64,000 bases of DNA from Xenopus tropicalis (lineage: Eukaryota; Chordata; Amphibia; Anura; Pipidae): assembly GCF_000004195.4 (NCBI RefSeq), contig NC_030683.2:45769358-45833357 (forward strand). The letters run 5' to 3'. The position numbers and the translations under genes were made by a program. Every line of letters starts with the position of its first letter. The stretch's first letter is position 1. Under the pieces are notes generated by a model. That model did not search any database. It saw only the letters and a program-made list of their open reading frames with translations, and was not told the DNA's origin. Of the stretch, positions 62,467 to 64,000 are shown in pieces.

Positions 62467-64000
62467 CAGTGGTGTGAAAAACTATTTTTACACCACTGTA
62501 TTTTTTTTTTTTTATTATATTCCTGATTTCTTATTCTTTTGCATGTTTGTCACACTTAAATGTTTCTGCTCATCAAAAACCGTTAACTATTAGTCAAAGA
62601 TAACATAATTGAACACAAAATGCAGTTTTTAAATGAAGGTTTACGTTATTAAGGGAGAAAAAAAACTCCAGATCTACATGGCCCCGTGTGAAAAAGTGAT
62701 TGCCCCCCTTGTTAAAAAAATAACTTAACTGTGGTTTATCACAAATGAGTTCAATTTCTGTAGTCACCACCAGGCCTGATTACTGCCACACCTGTTTCAA
62801 TCAAGAAATCACTTAAATAGGAGCTACCTGACACAGAGAAGTAGACCAAAAGCACCTCAAAAGCTAGACATCATGCCAAGATCCAAAGAAATTCAGCAAC
62901 AAATGAGAACAAAAGTAATTGAGATCTATCAGTCTGGTAAAGGTTATAAAGCCATTTCTAAAGCTTTGGGACTCCAGCGAACCACAGTGAGAGCCATTAT
63001 CCACAAATGGCAAAAACATGGAACAGTGGTGAACCTTCCCAGGAGTGGCCGGCCGACCAAAATTACCCCAAGAGCGCAGAGACAACTCATCCGAGAGGCC
63101 ACAAAAGACCCCAGGACAACATCTAAAGAACTGCAGGCCTCACTTGCCTCAATTAAGGTCAGTGTTCACGACTCCACCATAAGAAAGAGACTGGGCAAAA
63201 ACGGCCTGCATGGCAGATTTCCAAGGCGCAAACCACTTTTAAGCTAAAAGAACATTAAGGCTCGTCTCAATTTTGCTAAAAAACATCTCAATGATTGCCA
63301 AGACTTTTGGGAAAATACCTTGTGGACCGACGAGACAAAAGTTGAACTTTTTGGAAGGTGCGTGTCCCGTTACATCTGGCGTAAAAGTAACACAGCATTT
63401 CAGAAAAAGAACATCATACCAACAGTAAAATATGGTGGTGGTAGTGTGATGGTCTGGGGTTGTTTTGCTGCTTCAGGACCTGGAAGCCTTGCTGTGATAG
63501 ATGGAACCATGAATTCTACTGTCTACCAAAAAATCCTGAAGGAGAATGTCCAGCCATCTGTTCGTCAACTCAAGCTGAAGCGATCTTGGGTGCTGCAGCA
63601 GGACAATGACCCAAAACACACCAGAAAATCCACCTCTGAATGGCTGAAGAAAAACAAAATGAAGACTTTGGAGTGGCCTAGTCAAAGTCCTGACCTGAAT
63701 CCTATTGAGATGTTGTGGCATGACCTTAAAAAGGCGGTTCATGCTAGAAAACCCTCAAATAAAGCTGAATTACAACAATTCTGCAAAGATGAGTGGGCCA
63801 AAATTCCTTCAGAGCGCTGTAAAAGACTCGTTGCAAGTTATCGCAAACGCTTGATTGCAGTTATTGCTGCTAAGGGTGGCCCAACCAGTTATTAGGTTCA
63901 GGGGGCAATTACTTTTTCACACAGGGCCATGTAGGTTTGGATTTTTTTTCTCCCTAAATAATAAAAACCCTCATTTAAAAACTGCATTTTGTGTTTACTC
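62467..64000 (+). mobile_element. Tc1-like DNA transposon, right end beyond window
   Basis: Left TA then CAGTGGTGTGAAAAACTA. Long inverted repeats: left about 62612-62710 (acacaaaatgcagtttttaa .. gtgtgaaaaagtgattgccc) is mirrored at 63900-64000 (gggggcaattactttttcac .. aaaaactgcattttgtgttt). By comparison with the left end, roughly 150 bp of the right end are missing from the window. Near the left tip an inverted copy of the terminal sequence (ttacaccactgta, about 62490) makes a small hairpin and is followed by a T-run. Confidence 0.92.
62873..63895 (+). pseudogene. Tc1-family transposase, one nonsense codon
   Basis: A single reading frame of 340 residues, close to the usual Tc1 length, begins MPRSKEIQQQMR. 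Residues about 1-115 form the paired-type DNA-binding region with two helix-turn-helix parts and the linker GRPTK. Codon 125 (63245-63247) is TAA. The frame then continues unchanged through WTDET (D153), QQDNDPKH (D244) and SPDLNPIE (E279), a complete DD34E triad with 34 residues between D244 and E279. It ends GGPTSY. Apart from the stop I see no frameshift. The element is therefore recent but inactive at this copy unless the stop is suppressed or is a sequencing difference. Confidence 0.93.

Overview
This is non-coding-rich vertebrate genomic DNA that looks like Xenopus. It is packed with short inverted-repeat DNA transposons of frog type: TTAA-flanked T2-like MITEs, PIF/Harbinger-type MITEs with 3-bp target duplications, hAT MITEs with 8-bp target duplications, and a Tc1 element. 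Genes are split into short exons by long AT-rich introns. I cannot tell X. tropicalis from X. laevis by eye.

Region 1 (1-17.7 kb) is the 3' end of a transmembrane collagen gene on the + strand, which I identify as col13a1. Six small phase-0 coding exons encode Gly-X-Y repeats and the C-terminal cysteine-containing tail, which ends GEDGLPVQGCWNK. The stop codon is the first codon of the last exon. Two adjacent exons (11437-11523 and 12247-12324) both end in DAPCPL and look like alternative versions of the same segment.

Region 2 (17.7-34.8 kb) is intergenic. It holds no coding exon I can support, many MITEs (several nested), and a short diverged duplication at 32.1 and 34.7 kb just upstream of a promoter-like block.

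Region 3 (34.8-35.15 kb) is a pyrimidine-rich promoter/5'UTR-like block ending in a strong splice donor. In human the gene downstream of COL13A1 is MACROH2A2, in the same orientation. I infer that this is its untranslated first exon and that everything to the right may be its first intron, but no coding exon is visible to prove it.

Region 4 (about 43.2-58.4 kb) is the outstanding structure: a giant imperfect palindrome of about 15 kb. From outside to centre each arm carries (a) about 1.4 kb of flank, (b) a 2.1-2.5 kb TTAA-flanked piggyBac-type non-autonomous element, (c) a tRNA-like module with one A box and three B boxes spaced exactly 28 bp apart, (d) a conserved spacer, and (e) a tandem satellite made of about 117-bp and about 160-bp monomers. 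Two satellite arrays in opposite orientation meet at about 49743 without a spacer. Two later MITE insertions, one in each arm, have intact target duplications and show that the palindrome is older than they are.

Region 5 (58.4-64 kb) holds further MITEs, a retroposed segment with a perfect 113-bp internal inverted duplication and a 15-bp target duplication, and a Tc1-like transposon whose DD34E transposase is open except for one nonsense codon. The Tc1 element runs off the end of the window.
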